Of a DNA stretch of 53,687 nucleotides, positions 6,084 to 15,137 are shown in pieces (positions within the stretch are counted from its first letter, which is position 1; each line of letters begins with the position of its first letter). This stretch comes from Clostridiales bacterium. Its GTDB lineage: Bacteria > Bacillota > Clostridia > Oscillospirales > Oscillospiraceae. Under the pieces are notes generated by a model. The model worked only from the letters and a program-made list of their open reading frames with translations. It made no database searches and was not told the DNA's origin. The stretch spans positions 1 to 53,687 of the forward strand of contig JALFLH010000007.1 of assembly GCA_022774865.1 (NCBI GenBank). Reading direction: 5' to 3'. Position numbers and translations under genes: made by a program.

Positions 6084-8873
6084 TTACAACTCCACGTCCA
6101 TCTTTGCGATGACGGCGGCACAGCGGGGGCAAAGGCCCTCGGCGTTGGCCTGCAGGGAGTGCATCCAGCAGCGGGGGCACTTGGTTCCCTTGGCCTCGGA
6201 GACACCGATGGTCAGCTCCGGATAGTTCACACCGGGGGCAACCTCGGCACCTTCTTCGGGCGCGTTCCAGTCCACGGCGGAGACAATGCAGACCTCAGCC
6301 AGATTGACACCGTCGCAGGCGGCCTTGAGCGATGCATTGTCCGTCGCCAGGGTCACATGAGCCTCCAGCGCCTTTCCAATACGCTTGTCTGCACGGGCCT
6401 TCTCCAGCACGCCGTTCACATCCTGACGCAGCTTCATGACGGTATCCCACTTGGCCATGGTATCCGCGTCCAGCGCATAGTCGGCAAAGTCAGTGGGCAT
6501 CTGGTTGAGCAGGATGTTCCGGGCGTCGTCCCCCTCCCGGTGGGGCATGGCCTGCCAGATTTCGTCACAGGTGAAGGCCAGAATGGGCGCGAACAGCTTG
6601 GCCAGCGCATCCACAATCAGATACAACGCAGTCTGGGCGGAACGGCGGCGCAGGCCGTCCTTTTCCTCGCAGTACAGCCGATCCTTGATAATATCCAGAT
6701 AGAAGCTGGACAGCTCCACCACGCAGAAGTCGTTGATGGCGTGGGAAACCACATGGTACTCATAGCCCTCGTAGGCTTCGCGGCACTGTTTCACCAGTGC
6801 GTCCAGTCTGGTCAGCGCCCATTTATCCAGCTCCTCCATCTCGCTGGCGGGAACCAGATGATCGGGGTCAAACTCATTCAAATTGCCCAGACAGTAGCGG
6901 GCGGTGTTGCGGAATTTCAGGTAGTTCTGGCTGAGCTGCTTGAAAATTTCCTTGGAGCAGCGCACATCCGCGTGATAGTCGGAGGAACCAGCCCACAGCC
7001 GCACAATATCGGCGCCGTAGTCGCGAATCAGATCGGCGGGGTCCACGCCGTTGCCCAGGGACTTGTGCATGGCGCGGCCCTGGCCGTCCACCGTCCAGCC
7101 GTGGGTCAACACCTGCTTGAAGGGCGCGCCGTTGCCCAGAGCGCCCACGGAGGTCAGCAGACTGGACTGGAACCAGCCCCGGTACTGGTCGGCGCCCTCC
7201 AGATACACGTCCGCAGGCCACAGCTCGGGCGTGTCGTGCATCAGAGAGGCAAAGTGGGTGGAGCCGGAGTCAAACCAGCCATCCAGCGTGTCGGTTTCCT
7301 TGTCGAAGTGAGTGCCGCCGCAGTGGGGGCAGGTCAGGCCTTCGGGAATCAGCTCCATGGCATCCTTCTCAAACCAGATGTTGGAGCCATGCTCATCAAA
7401 CAGCCTGGAGATGTGGTCGATGGTTTCAGGGGTGCAGACAGGCTTGCCGCAGTCCTTGCAGTAGAACACGGGAATGGGCAAACCCCAACGGCGCTGGCGG
7501 GAGATACACCAGTCGGCCCGCTCCCGGATCATGCTGGCCATCCGCTCGCCGCCCCAGGCGGGCAGCCACTTTACATTCTCAATGGCGGAAATGGCCTCGT
7601 CCTTGAAGGACTCCACGGAGCAGAACCACTGGGGGGTTGCCCGGAAGATGATGGGGTTCTTGCAGCGCCAGCAGTGGGGATAGGAGTGGACAATCTCTTC
7701 GGAGGCGAAGAGCACACCGGCTTCCTTCATGTCGGCCAGAATGACCGGGTTGGACTCGTCGGTTTTCATACCGGCGTATTTGCCGGCGTATTCGGTGTGG
7801 CGGCCCTGATCGTTGACGGGCACCACCAGCTCCATGCCGTAGCGCATACAGGTCTGATAGTCGTCGGCGCCGAAGCCGGGCGCCGTGTGGACGCAGCCGG
7901 TACCGGAATCCATGGTGACATACTCGGCCAGCACCAGACGGGAGGTCTTGGGCAGGAAGGGATGCTGCGCCAGCATATTCTCGAAGAACGCGCCGGGATA
8001 ACGGGCGAGAACCTGATAGCTGTCAAAGCCGCCGATGTGCATGACCTTATCCATCAGAGCTTCGGCCATGATATAGGTCTCGCCGTTGCCGGCCTTCACC
8101 AGCACGTAGGTCTCCCTGGGATGCAAACAGATGGCCATGTTGCCGGGCAGTGTCCAGATGGTGGTCGTCCAGATAACAAAGTAGGTCTTGCTCAGGTCAA
8201 ACCCTGCCAGCTTGCCCAGATCGTCCTTCATGGGGAACTTGACGTAGACGGAGGTACAGGGATCGTCCTGATACTCGATTTCGGCCTCGGCCAGCGCGGT
8301 TTCGTCCTTGGGGCACCAGTATACGGGCTTCAGACCCTTGTAGATATAGCCCTTCTGGTACATGGCGCCAAAAATCTTCACTTCCTCGGCCTCGAAGTGC
8401 TTGTCCATGGTGCGGTAGGGGTGCTCCCAGTCGCCCACCACGCCCAAACGCTTGAAGCCGGCCATCTGCCGCTGGATATAGCTCTCGGCAAAGTCCTCAC
8501 AGGCGCTGCGGAACTCGGGTACCGGCATGGCCTTGTGGTTCAGCTTGTTCTTTTTGATGATGGCGGACTCAATGGGCATCCCGTGGTTGTCCCAGCCGGG
8601 AACATAGGGGGTGTAGTAGCCCATCATGGCGTGGGAGCGGACGATAAAATCCTTGAGGGTTTTGTTCAGTGCGTGACCCATGTGAATGTCGCCGTTGGAG
8701 AAGGGAGGGCCGTCGTGCAGGACAAACCGGGGTTTATCCTTGTTCTTTTCCAGCATGGCGTGGTAAAGATCCTGCTCCTCCCAGCGCTGGAGCATGGCAG
8801 GCTCCCGGGCAGGCAGACCTGCCTTCATGGGAAAGTCGGTCTTTGGGGTGATGATGGTGTTTTTGTATTCCAT
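6084..8873 (-). CDS. ileS: Isoleucyl-tRNA synthetase
   Basis: Charges tRNA-Ile in the cytoplasm. The 929-residue length is typical. The class I HIGH motif is HMGH (residues 64-67). The KMSKS loop reads AMHKSLGN, so the first Lys and first Ser positions differ; I recall the same variant from other clostridial enzymes. The C-terminal zinc ribbon has CPRCW and CPRC pairs. ATG 8873 is chosen over an upstream frame start at 8939, because GGAGG at 8883-8887 is correctly spaced and the longer frame would run into the T-box terminator. Expression is controlled by that T-box. It follows divIVA, as in many Firmicutes. Confidence 0.97.
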   Translation of the reverse strand: MEYKNTIITPKTDFPMKAGLPAREPAMLQRWEEQDLYHAMLEKNKDKPRFVLHDGPPFSNGDIHMGHALNKTLKDFIVRSHAMMGYYTPYVPGWDNHGMPIESAIIKKNKLNHKAMPVPEFRSACEDFAESYIQRQMAGFKRLGVVGDWEHPYRTMDKHFEAEEVKIFGAMYQKGYIYKGLKPVYWCPKDETALAEAEIEYQDDPCTSVYVKFPMKDDLGKLAGFDLSKTYFVIWTTTIWTLPGNMAICLHPRETYVLVKAGNGETYIMAEALMDKVMHIGGFDSYQVLARYPGAFFENMLAQHPFLPKTSRLVLAEYVTMDSGTGCVHTAPGFGADDYQTCMRYGMELVVPVNDQGRHTEYAGKYAGMKTDESNPVILADMKEAGVLFASEEIVHSYPHCWRCKNPIIFRATPQWFCSVESFKDEAISAIENVKWLPAWGGERMASMIRERADWCISRQRRWGLPIPVFYCKDCGKPVCTPETIDHISRLFDEHGSNIWFEKDAMELIPEGLTCPHCGGTHFDKETDTLDGWFDSGSTHFASLMHDTPELWPADVYLEGADQYRGWFQSSLLTSVGALGNGAPFKQVLTHGWTVDGQGRAMHKSLGNGVDPADLIRDYGADIVRLWAGSSDYHADVRCSKEIFKQLSQNYLKFRNTARYCLGNLNEFDPDHLVPASEMEELDKWALTRLDALVKQCREAYEGYEYHVVSHAINDFCVVELSSFYLDIIKDRLYCEEKDGLRRRSAQTALYLIVDALAKLFAPILAFTCDEIWQAMPHREGDDARNILLNQMPTDFADYALDADTMAKWDTVMKLRQDVNGVLEKARADKRIGKALEAHVTLATDNASLKAACDGVNLAEVCIVSAVDWNAPEEGAEVAPGVNYPELTIGVSEAKGTKCPRCWMHSLQANAEGLCPRCAAVIAKMDVEL

Positions 8874-8896
8874 TGGAATATACCTCCGTATGATAA

Positions 8897-9155
8897 TTGG
8901 TAAAAAAGACAAGCGCCTTTGCCTCCGGATAAGAGACAAAGGCGCATAAACCTCTGCGGTACCACTCTTGTTCTGCCCTGCGGGCAGCGCTCAGAAACGC
9001 TGTATCGGGCGAACCCGGCGCGGTCTACTTGCTCAAGGCGTTCGGCGCGCAGCTCCGAGGTGATATCACCATCCGCCTGCCTGCTGCCTTGCACCATCCG
9101 GCAGTTCTCTGAAAGCGGTGTGTATGATGACCTGTCCTCATCGTCGCGTTGCGGT
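8897..9155 (-). promoter_or_regulatory. T-box riboswitch leader of ileS (specifier ATC, Ile)
   Basis: On the minus strand the leader holds stem I with the distal-loop pattern GATGGTGCAAGG, then GGTGATATCACC, whose ATC followed by A is a suitable isoleucine specifier. The highly conserved T-box AGAGTGGTACCGC lies at about 8955-8967. A terminator follows, with stem arms at 8913-8925 and 8933-8945 and then TTTTTT. In known T-boxes, uncharged tRNA-Ile pairs with the specifier and the T-box to favour the antiterminator. No clear promoter is visible before it, so it may be read through from divIVA or start inside it. Confidence 0.92.
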
Positions 9156-9171
9156 ATTCAGAAAATCCCTC

Positions 9172-9834
9172 TTACTTGTGGGTGGGATCGTAATTGCGGC
9201 CAAACTGCAGATTGGCGAATTTGCTGGTGGTGGTGTCATTGGAGGGATGCCGGGGCTCTGCCTTGGGGGCGGTGTCCACGGTGGTGCCCACAAGCGCTTC
9301 CAGATTCTGGGAGATCTCGTCGGCAACGGCATCTGCGGCGGACTTTGCGGCGTCCTGCCCATTCTCTGCAGCCCGGGAAGGCTGATTGGCGTGCTTGATC
9401 CGGTCCAGCGCCTGAATGCAGGAGCGCATCTGCTCCTGAATTTCCTCAATTTTGGTGGTGGCCGCCTTCCGGGCTTCCTCCACCCGGGCCTTCTCGGCGA
9501 AAACCAGCGCGTCGGTATTCTGGGCATTCTGCATGGCGGAAGCATTGGCGTCGCTGAGCATCTTGGAGCATTTCTCCTCGGCTTCGCGCACCATCTTATC
9601 GCAGGTTTTCTGGGCATTGACAATGGCGTCCTTCATGGATGCCTCATTTTTGCGGTATTCTTCCAGCTTGCCCACCAGAACGCGCATCTTGCTCTTGAGC
9701 AGGGCATTTTCCTTGTACAGGGTGACGTAGTCCTCAATCAGTGGCTCCAGAAATTCATCGACATCGTTCATGTCGTAGCCGCCGAAGGTCTGTTTGCCGA
9801 AAGATATCTGCTCAAGCTGCTGCGGTGTAAACAT
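9172..9834 (-). CDS. divIVA: Septum-site / polar-growth protein DivIVA
   Basis: Membrane-curvature-binding coiled-coil protein that marks poles and septa. The N-terminal lipid-binding domain ends in the family pattern GYDMNDVDEFL (residues about 19-29). A long coiled coil runs from about residue 35 to 140 with heptad-like LLKSKMRVLVGKLEEY and further Ala/Glu/Lys-rich repeats. The C-terminal 60 residues are Ala-rich and disordered. The 220-residue length is normal. It lies 20 bases after sepF and upstream of ileS, the usual division cluster order, although ylmG and ylmH, which often stand between sepF and divIVA, are absent. Confidence 0.93.
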   Translation of the reverse strand: MFTPQQLEQISFGKQTFGGYDMNDVDEFLEPLIEDYVTLYKENALLKSKMRVLVGKLEEYRKNEASMKDAIVNAQKTCDKMVREAEEKCSKMLSDANASAMQNAQNTDALVFAEKARVEEARKAATTKIEEIQEQMRSCIQALDRIKHANQPSRAAENGQDAAKSAADAVADEISQNLEALVGTTVDTAPKAEPRHPSNDTTTSKFANLQFGRNYDPTHK

Positions 9835-9854
9835 AGTAATCTCTTCCTTTCGCG

Positions 9855-10415
9855 TTAGATGTAGCTCTCAACCTCGGCCTGCAGGCTCTCCAGATCGCCC
9901 ACCACATCCATGTTGGCCGGGCAGAACAGATAGGCAGACTGGGCGATTTTTTTCACGCTTCCATCTACGGCGTAGACACAGCCGGACAGGAAATCCACCA
10001 CACGGCGGGACATGGCCTTGTCCACGTTTTCCAGATTCAGAACCACGGCCTTGCGGTTGCGCAGATGATCGGCTGCCTTGGAAGTGTCGTTGAAGCTGGC
10101 AGGGCGGAACAGAACAACCTCCTGCTTGGGGCCGGCGTTGCTGCCGGTGTTCAGGATCCGGCCGTTAAATCCGGAAGAAGTTCCGGCGGGCGCGGCGCTC
10201 TGTGCGCCGGTGCTCACGCCCAGGCTGTAATCCTCTTCGTCGTCCTCATCCTGCACGGGCGCGCTGGCAGCGGAGCTGCGGCGGGCGGGTGCGCGGCGGG
10301 CAGGCTCAGCGGGTTCGTCATAATCGTCGAGATACTCGTCATCCTCGTTATAATCATCGTAGTCGTCGTCTGCGTAGGGCTGGGCAAATTTCTTGACGTT
10401 ATCCCAAAAACTCAT
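9855..10415 (-). CDS. sepF: Cell division protein SepF
   Basis: FtsZ-bundling and membrane-tethering protein of the Z ring. The N-terminus MSFWDNVKKFAQPY is an amphipathic membrane-binding helix. Residues about 16-70 are a very acidic Asp/Tyr-rich linker. The C-terminal SepF fold (about 105-180) includes LFRPASFND and AVVLNLENVD with ending VYAVDGSVKKIAQSAYLFCP. The 186-residue length is normal. ATG 10415 has an AGGAGG site. It lies 27 bases downstream of yggS in the same operon. Confidence 0.95.
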   Translation of the reverse strand: MSFWDNVKKFAQPYADDDYDDYNEDDEYLDDYDEPAEPARRAPARRSSAASAPVQDEDDEEDYSLGVSTGAQSAAPAGTSSGFNGRILNTGSNAGPKQEVVLFRPASFNDTSKAADHLRNRKAVVLNLENVDKAMSRRVVDFLSGCVYAVDGSVKKIAQSAYLFCPANMDVVGDLESLQAEVESYI

Positions 10416-10442
10416 TTCTGTATATCCTCCTGTATGTTCACA

Positions 10443-11153
10443 TCATGTTTGATGAAGCTTGACATAGTCCCGGGCGCCGAAGATGGCGGTTCCGACGCGG
10501 ATCATGGTGCTTCCGCAGGCAATGGCATCTTCAAAATCATCGGACATTCCCATAGACAAGCAGTCCATAGACACATTATCGTATTTTTTTTCCGTTATGT
10601 CAACAGAAAGCTGCAACATTTCTTGAAAAAATTTGCGGTTTTCTCCGGAATGATGGCTGATCGGGGGGATCGCCATGAGTCCACGCACCCGAATGTTCCG
10701 AAATTCGTCTATATGTTCGAGAAAAGGAAGGATTTCCTCCGGTGCAAATCCGCCCTTGGAGGCTTCCCTGCCGATGTTGACCTCCAGCAGTACATTCTGA
10801 ATCAGGGACTGCTTCCCGGCCTCCGCGTTGATGGCCTGCAGAAGATGGGCGCTGTCCACGCTCTGAATCAGATCCACGTGCCCCACCACCTGGCGAACCT
10901 TGTTGGTTTGCAGATGGCCGATAAAATGGACGGGAGCGCCGGCGTAGGCATTCTGGCTGCTCTTGAGCACCAGCTCCTGCACCCGGTTTTCACCACAGCA
11001 GTCCACCCCGGCGGCAATGGCCTGACGGACGGCATCGGCATCATTCATTTTGGTGGCGGCGCAGAGCTGAATTTCACCGGGATCACGGCCGGCGGCTTTG
11101 GCGGCACCGGCCATCCGCGCCCGGATGGCGGATACATTGGATGCAATGGACAT
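10443..11153 (-). CDS. yggS: PLP homeostasis protein (YggS/PLPBP family)
   Basis: The family binds pyridoxal phosphate and balances its supply; it is not a classical enzyme. The PLP-binding lysine is K35 in LCAATKMNDAD, and GENRVQEL, HFIGHLQTNK and the phosphate-binding region near the C-terminus (GMSDDFEDAIACGSTMIRVG) are present. The 236-residue length is as expected. It is the first gene of the yggS-sepF-divIVA run, a conserved context in Gram-positive bacteria (ylmE in Bacillus). Confidence 0.95.
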   Translation of the reverse strand: MSIASNVSAIRARMAGAAKAAGRDPGEIQLCAATKMNDADAVRQAIAAGVDCCGENRVQELVLKSSQNAYAGAPVHFIGHLQTNKVRQVVGHVDLIQSVDSAHLLQAINAEAGKQSLIQNVLLEVNIGREASKGGFAPEEILPFLEHIDEFRNIRVRGLMAIPPISHHSGENRKFFQEMLQLSVDITEKKYDNVSMDCLSMGMSDDFEDAIACGSTMIRVGTAIFGARDYVKLHQT

Positions 11154-11181
11154 GAAAACCCTTCCTCTCTGTGATCAAAAC

Positions 11182-11216
11182 AAAAGGGCGGCGGATGGAA
11201 TCTCCGTCGCCCTTTG
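11182..11216 (-). terminator. Terminator between hfq and yggS
   Basis: On the minus strand AAAGGGCGACGGA pairs with TCCGCCGCCCTTT and is followed by TTTTGTTTT. It separates the mut/mia/hfq operon from yggS-sepF-divIVA. No distinct yggS promoter could be picked in the short gap. Confidence 0.75.
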
Positions 11217-11218
11217 CA

Positions 11219-11449
11219 TTATGCGGGAGTGGCTGCTGCTTTCAGCGGCCGGATCGGAGCCAGTGTAGAGATGGCATGCTTGTAGATCATCTGCTGTTTG
11301 CCATCGCTCACCAGCACCACCACGAAGCTGTCGTAGCCCGTGACGATCCCTCGGAGCTGGAAGCCGTTCATCAGGAACAGGGTCACGGGAACCTTATCCC
11401 GGCGAACCTCCTTGAGAATGGCGTCCTGTAAATTGACTGCGTCGGACAT
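11219..11449 (-). CDS. hfq: RNA chaperone Hfq
   Basis: Forms a hexameric ring that matches small RNAs with mRNAs. The 76-residue protein shows the Sm1 region ([21 protein letters not shown]) followed by the Sm2 signature IYKHAIST. The frame extends upstream, but ATG 11449 preceded by AAGAAGGG gives the normal N-terminus [12 protein letters not shown]. It sits 44 bases after miaA, the widely conserved miaA-hfq pair, and ends in its own terminator. Confidence 0.96.
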   Translation of the reverse strand: MSDAVNLQDAILKEVRRDKVPVTLFLMNGFQLRGIVTGYDSFVVVLVSDGKQQMIYKHAISTLAPIRPLKAAATPA

Positions 11450-11493
11450 ATGTATCCCTTCTTTCTTTGAAGATACATCTATCCTAGCATATT

Positions 11494-12429
11494 TCATTTG
11501 TCGAATCCGCGGCAAAGCTGTCGAGCCGAATCAAATATTTCTGTCTGGCTCTGTCCGGCGCGGCGGATCAGCCAGTTGATTTCCCTGTTGCGGCGGAACC
11601 AGGTGAGCTGGCGTTTGGCATAGTGCCGGGAGGCCTGCTTCACATCCGCCGTTGCTTCTTCTATTGTACACCGGCAGTCAAGTGCGGAAACAAATTCCTT
11701 GTAGCCGATGGCCTGCATGGAGGTGGTGGTTTCGGGCACACCGGAGGCCAGCAGGTCTTTGATTTCCTCCACAAGCCCCAGCTCCAGCATCCGGTCTACC
11801 CGCTGTTCGATGCTGCGGTACAGTTCCGCCCGTTCGGCAAAGTCCACCCCCAGCCAGAGGGGGGCATACCGGGGAGGGAGGGTCTGGGTGCGGCGGTTGT
11901 GAGCGGTAATGGTCTCACCGGTTTCCAGATACACCTCCAGCGCCCGGATGATCCGCTTCCGGTCGCTGGGATGGAGCCGGGCGGCGGCTTCCGGATCAAC
12001 GCTGCGCAGCCATTCCAGCATGGCGTCCATGCCAACGGTATCCGCCTGCGCCTCCAGCCGTTCCCGCTGTCCCGTGGAGGGGAAGGGAGCGAAATCGTTG
12101 CCCCGGATGAGAGAATCCATGTAAAGCCCCGTGCCGCCCACGATAATGGCGGTTTTGCCCCGGGAGACGATATCGTCCACAATGGGCGCGGCCAGACGGC
12201 AGTAGCGGCTGACGGAAAAATCCTCATCCGGCTCCGCCACATCAATCATATGGTGGGGAATGCCCTGCATTTCCTCTCTGGTTGGCTTGGCGGTGCCGAT
12301 GTCCATGCGCCGATAGACCTGCATGGAGTCGCAGGAAACCACCTCGCCGTGATATTCCTTTGCCAGTTCCACGGCAAGCGCGCTTTTTCCGGACGCGGTC
12401 GGCCCGGCGATGCAGATGATGTTGTTCAT
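11494..12429 (-). CDS. miaA: tRNA dimethylallyltransferase MiaA
   Basis: Adds a dimethylallyl group to A37 of tRNAs reading UNN codons; MiaB, encoded upstream in the same run, then methylthiolates this base. P-loop GPTASGKS (residues 9-16), followed by [17 protein letters not shown], which is the substrate-binding signature. [10 protein letters not shown] and the [14 protein letters not shown] segment ([12 protein letters not shown]) are also present. The 311-residue length is standard. It follows mutL by 53 bases. Confidence 0.97.
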   Translation of the reverse strand: MNNIICIAGPTASGKSALAVELAKEYHGEVVSCDSMQVYRRMDIGTAKPTREEMQGIPHHMIDVAEPDEDFSVSRYCRLAAPIVDDIVSRGKTAIIVGGTGLYMDSLIRGNDFAPFPSTGQRERLEAQADTVGMDAMLEWLRSVDPEAAARLHPSDRKRIIRALEVYLETGETITAHNRRTQTLPPRYAPLWLGVDFAERAELYRSIEQRVDRMLELGLVEEIKDLLASGVPETTTSMQAIGYKEFVSALDCRCTIEEATADVKQASRHYAKRQLTWFRRNREINWLIRRAGQSQTEIFDSARQLCRGFDK

Positions 12430-12482
12430 GGGCGGCTCTCCTTTCCAATGTGCGGGGCTACGCGGGTGGGGCTTTGGGGCAG

Positions 12483-14429
12483 TCAGGTGCGCCTGAACTG
12501 CTTTTCCAACTGTTTTTTACTCAGGGTCACGCAGATGGGCCGCCCATGGGGGCAGTATTTCAGATCCTCTCTTGCCATCACCTGCTTCACGAGCGCCAAC
12601 AGCTCCGCTTCATCCGTGCGCCAGCCGGCCTTGATGGCGGCCTTGCAGGCCACGGTGTGCAGCACCTCGTCCCGGACGGTATCCTTTTCCGCCCGGCGTC
12701 CGTTCAGCAGATTGGCGGCCATGGCTTCCAGAGCCTCCGCCGCGTCATCGGCGGACAGATCCATGGGAATCTGCCGCAGCAACAACGTATTCTCACCAAA
12801 TTCGTCGATTTCAAACCCCAGTTCGTCCAGCATATCCCGGTTTGCCAGCAATTCTCCGGCAGCCTCCGGGGCAAGACGGACGGGAACGGGTGTGAGCAGT
12901 GCCTGGGCTGAGATGCCCTCCTGATTGGCTTTCAGCTTTTCAAAAAGAATCCGCTCGTGGGCGGCGTGCTTGTCGATCAGGAAAGCATTGTCCCCCTGCT
13001 CCACGAGGATGTAGGTGTTGTACAGCTCGCCCACCATGCGCCATGGCGTCCCGGCGGGCATATTCAGCGATTCCTGCTCCGGCTCTTCCGCTGCCGGGGG
13101 CGGGGTCGGAATTGGCGCAGGCTTCTTCCGGGGGGGTACCTCCGGCAGCGGAGGCAGCTTGATTTCCGGCTTCGGTGCGGCAGGCGCCGCGGCGGGGGTA
13201 GAAACCGTCTCCCGCAGGGGCGGGGCGGCGGTGCGTTCCACCTTCGCGGCGGCAGCGGCTGCTGCTGCGGGATTGGGGCGGGGCGCGTCCTTCAAGGCGG
13301 CGGAGAAGGTTTTGTATTCCTCCGCCGTCATGGTGCGGAAGAAATTCTCCTGCTTCGGCGGCGCGGCCTTTGACGGAGGTGCGGCAGGCGCGGCGGCAGA
13401 CGTGGGAACCGGCTGGGATTTGAACTGCACCGCAGGCCGGTCAGGGGTCTGGTTCAGTGCGCCCAGCACGCCGTAGTGGACACAGTCAAAAACCGCTTTT
13501 TCGTTCAGGAATTTGACTTCGGTTTTGGCCGGGTGGACGTTGACATCCACAGCGTTGGCGGGGAGGGTCAGATGGAGCACGCAGGCGGGAAATTTGCCCA
13601 CCATAATCTGGTTCCGGTAGGCTTCCTCCAGCGCCGAAACCAGCAGCCGGGATTTCACCGGCCGGCCGTTGACAAAGAAGGTCTGCATACTGCGGCTGGG
13701 ACGGGCATCGGTGGGCTTGGAGACAAAGCCGGTCAGAGAATATTGTTCCCACCGGCTGTCCACCCTGGCCATCCGGGCGCAGTCCTTGCCGTAGACGCAG
13801 TAGGCCGCGTCCGCGAGCTTCCCGGTTCCGGGGGTGGACAGGACTTCCTTGCCGTCGCGCAGCATCCGAAAGGCAACGGAAGGGTGCGCCAGCGCCTGCA
13901 GCTCCACGGCTGCCGTGACCCGGGAACCCTCCACGGTGTCGGATTTCATGAATTTCATTCGGGCGGGAGTGTTGAAAAACAGATCCCGTACAATGATGGT
14001 GGTACCGTCCGGGCAGCCCGCCTCGGATTCCTCGGTGATCCTGCCCGCTTCCAGATGGAGACTGGTACCGCCGATGGAGGCGGGTGTCTTGGTCAACAGA
14101 TCGACCCGGCTCACGGATGCAATGGCGGCCAGCGCCTCGCCCCGGAAACCCATTGTACCAATGGCGGCCAGATCCTCCGCAGCGCGCAGCTTGGAGGTGG
14201 CATGGCGCAGGAAAGCGGTTTTGGCGTCCGCGCTTTCCATGCCGCAGCCGTTGTCGGTGACCCGCAGGAAGGTCATGCCGCCGTCCCGGATTTCAATGGT
14301 CACCTTGGAGGCGCCGGCATCCACGGCGTTTTCCAGCAGCTCCTTGGCCACGGAGGCCGGACGTTCCACCACCTCGCCGGCGGCGATCAGATTGGCGATA
14401 TGGGGGGATAACTGAATGATTTTGGGCAT
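12483..14429 (-). CDS. mutL: DNA mismatch repair protein MutL
   Basis: Links MutS to strand removal. The N-terminal GHKL ATPase has ENAVDAGA, DNGCGM and GFRGEALAAI. Residues about 335-465 are a Pro/Ala-rich linker. The C-terminal domain carries DKHAAHERILFE (486-497), which fits the metal-binding endonuclease motif D-x-HA-x2-E-x4-E with Lys instead of the common Gln. It also has ACKAAIKAG and CPHGRP, so this should be a nicking MutL, in keeping with a host that lacks MutH. The 648 residues are complete. It starts 4 bases after the CPBP protease stop. Confidence 0.97.
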   Translation of the reverse strand: MPKIIQLSPHIANLIAAGEVVERPASVAKELLENAVDAGASKVTIEIRDGGMTFLRVTDNGCGMESADAKTAFLRHATSKLRAAEDLAAIGTMGFRGEALAAIASVSRVDLLTKTPASIGGTSLHLEAGRITEESEAGCPDGTTIIVRDLFFNTPARMKFMKSDTVEGSRVTAAVELQALAHPSVAFRMLRDGKEVLSTPGTGKLADAAYCVYGKDCARMARVDSRWEQYSLTGFVSKPTDARPSRSMQTFFVNGRPVKSRLLVSALEEAYRNQIMVGKFPACVLHLTLPANAVDVNVHPAKTEVKFLNEKAVFDCVHYGVLGALNQTPDRPAVQFKSQPVPTSAAAPAAPPSKAAPPKQENFFRTMTAEEYKTFSAALKDAPRPNPAAAAAAAAKVERTAAPPLRETVSTPAAAPAAPKPEIKLPPLPEVPPRKKPAPIPTPPPAAEEPEQESLNMPAGTPWRMVGELYNTYILVEQGDNAFLIDKHAAHERILFEKLKANQEGISAQALLTPVPVRLAPEAAGELLANRDMLDELGFEIDEFGENTLLLRQIPMDLSADDAAEALEAMAANLLNGRRAEKDTVRDEVLHTVACKAAIKAGWRTDEAELLALVKQVMAREDLKYCPHGRPICVTLSKKQLEKQFRRT

Positions 14430-14433
14430 GACG

Positions 14434-15135
14434 TTACCTCATTGCGGTCAGCACGCTGACGGTGTTGACCAACGTGTGCATGATCACGGGAGCCAGCAGG
14501 GTGCCGGTCTGCCGGTAGCACCAGGCCAGACAGAAGCCTGCCGGGAGATACTGGGCAAAGCACAGCAGCAGGTGCAGCGGGCTGAAGCTGCCAATGAAGC
14601 CCACCACGTGGATGGCGGCGAATACACCCATGGACACCAGATAGGAGGCAATGGGGCTTTTCCCGTACAGGCACCGGAAAACCAAGCCCCGGTAGAGCGT
14701 CTCCTCCGCAATGGGAACCAGCACAATGGTGGCCGCGGCCATCAGGCGAAAATCCTGATTCAGAAGCTGTGCTATGCTCCGGTCGTTGACATTGACAAAG
14801 GAAGGGAAAACGCGGAAAATGAGATAGGTCAGAATCTCGCCCAGTGCCCGGCTGCCCAGATATCCCAGGGCGGCGTACCAGAGGGTTGGAAAGGGTATGC
14901 GCAGGGCGGCTCTGAGCTGACTGCTGAGGAACCGCCGGAAAATCCACACCACGGCGGCAAAATTGATGCAGTAATAGATGAAGTTCAGACGTGCGTCGGA
15001 TAGCGGCGCGGCCAGCAGGCGGTTGCCCGCCTGCAAAAGCGCCGGAAGCACCACAAGAGAGACGGCCAGATACACAAGGCCCCAGCGCGTCTCCCTCTGA
15101 TTGGGCGCGTCGGAATAAAAGGCTTGTTTTTTCAT
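14434..15135 (-). CDS. CPBP family intramembrane metalloprotease
   Basis: Membrane protein of 233 residues with about six to eight hydrophobic segments. The family motifs are EETLYRG (144-150), the FAAIHV histidine (about 176) and a C-terminal HTLVN. CPBP (ABI) proteins include the CAAX-prenyl protease Rce1 and bacteriocin-immunity proteins, and the bacterial substrate is mostly unknown. The gene is wedged between mutS (2-base gap) and mutL (4-base gap) with no room for a promoter, so it is translated from the mismatch-repair mRNA. Nothing in the sequence ties it to repair. Confidence 0.88.
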   Translation of the reverse strand: MKKQAFYSDAPNQRETRWGLVYLAVSLVVLPALLQAGNRLLAAPLSDARLNFIYYCINFAAVVWIFRRFLSSQLRAALRIPFPTLWYAALGYLGSRALGEILTYLIFRVFPSFVNVNDRSIAQLLNQDFRLMAAATIVLVPIAEETLYRGLVFRCLYGKSPIASYLVSMGVFAAIHVVGFIGSFSPLHLLLCFAQYLPAGFCLAWCYRQTGTLLAPVIMHTLVNTVSVLTAMR

Positions 15136-15137
15136 AA

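Noticed and set aside
6075..8903. Very long plus-strand open frame (942 codons) opposite ileS
   Set aside because: It is antisense to an intact, well-recognised ileS and has low-complexity Gly/His/Val-rich translation. High-GC codon bias leaves the opposite strand stop-free.
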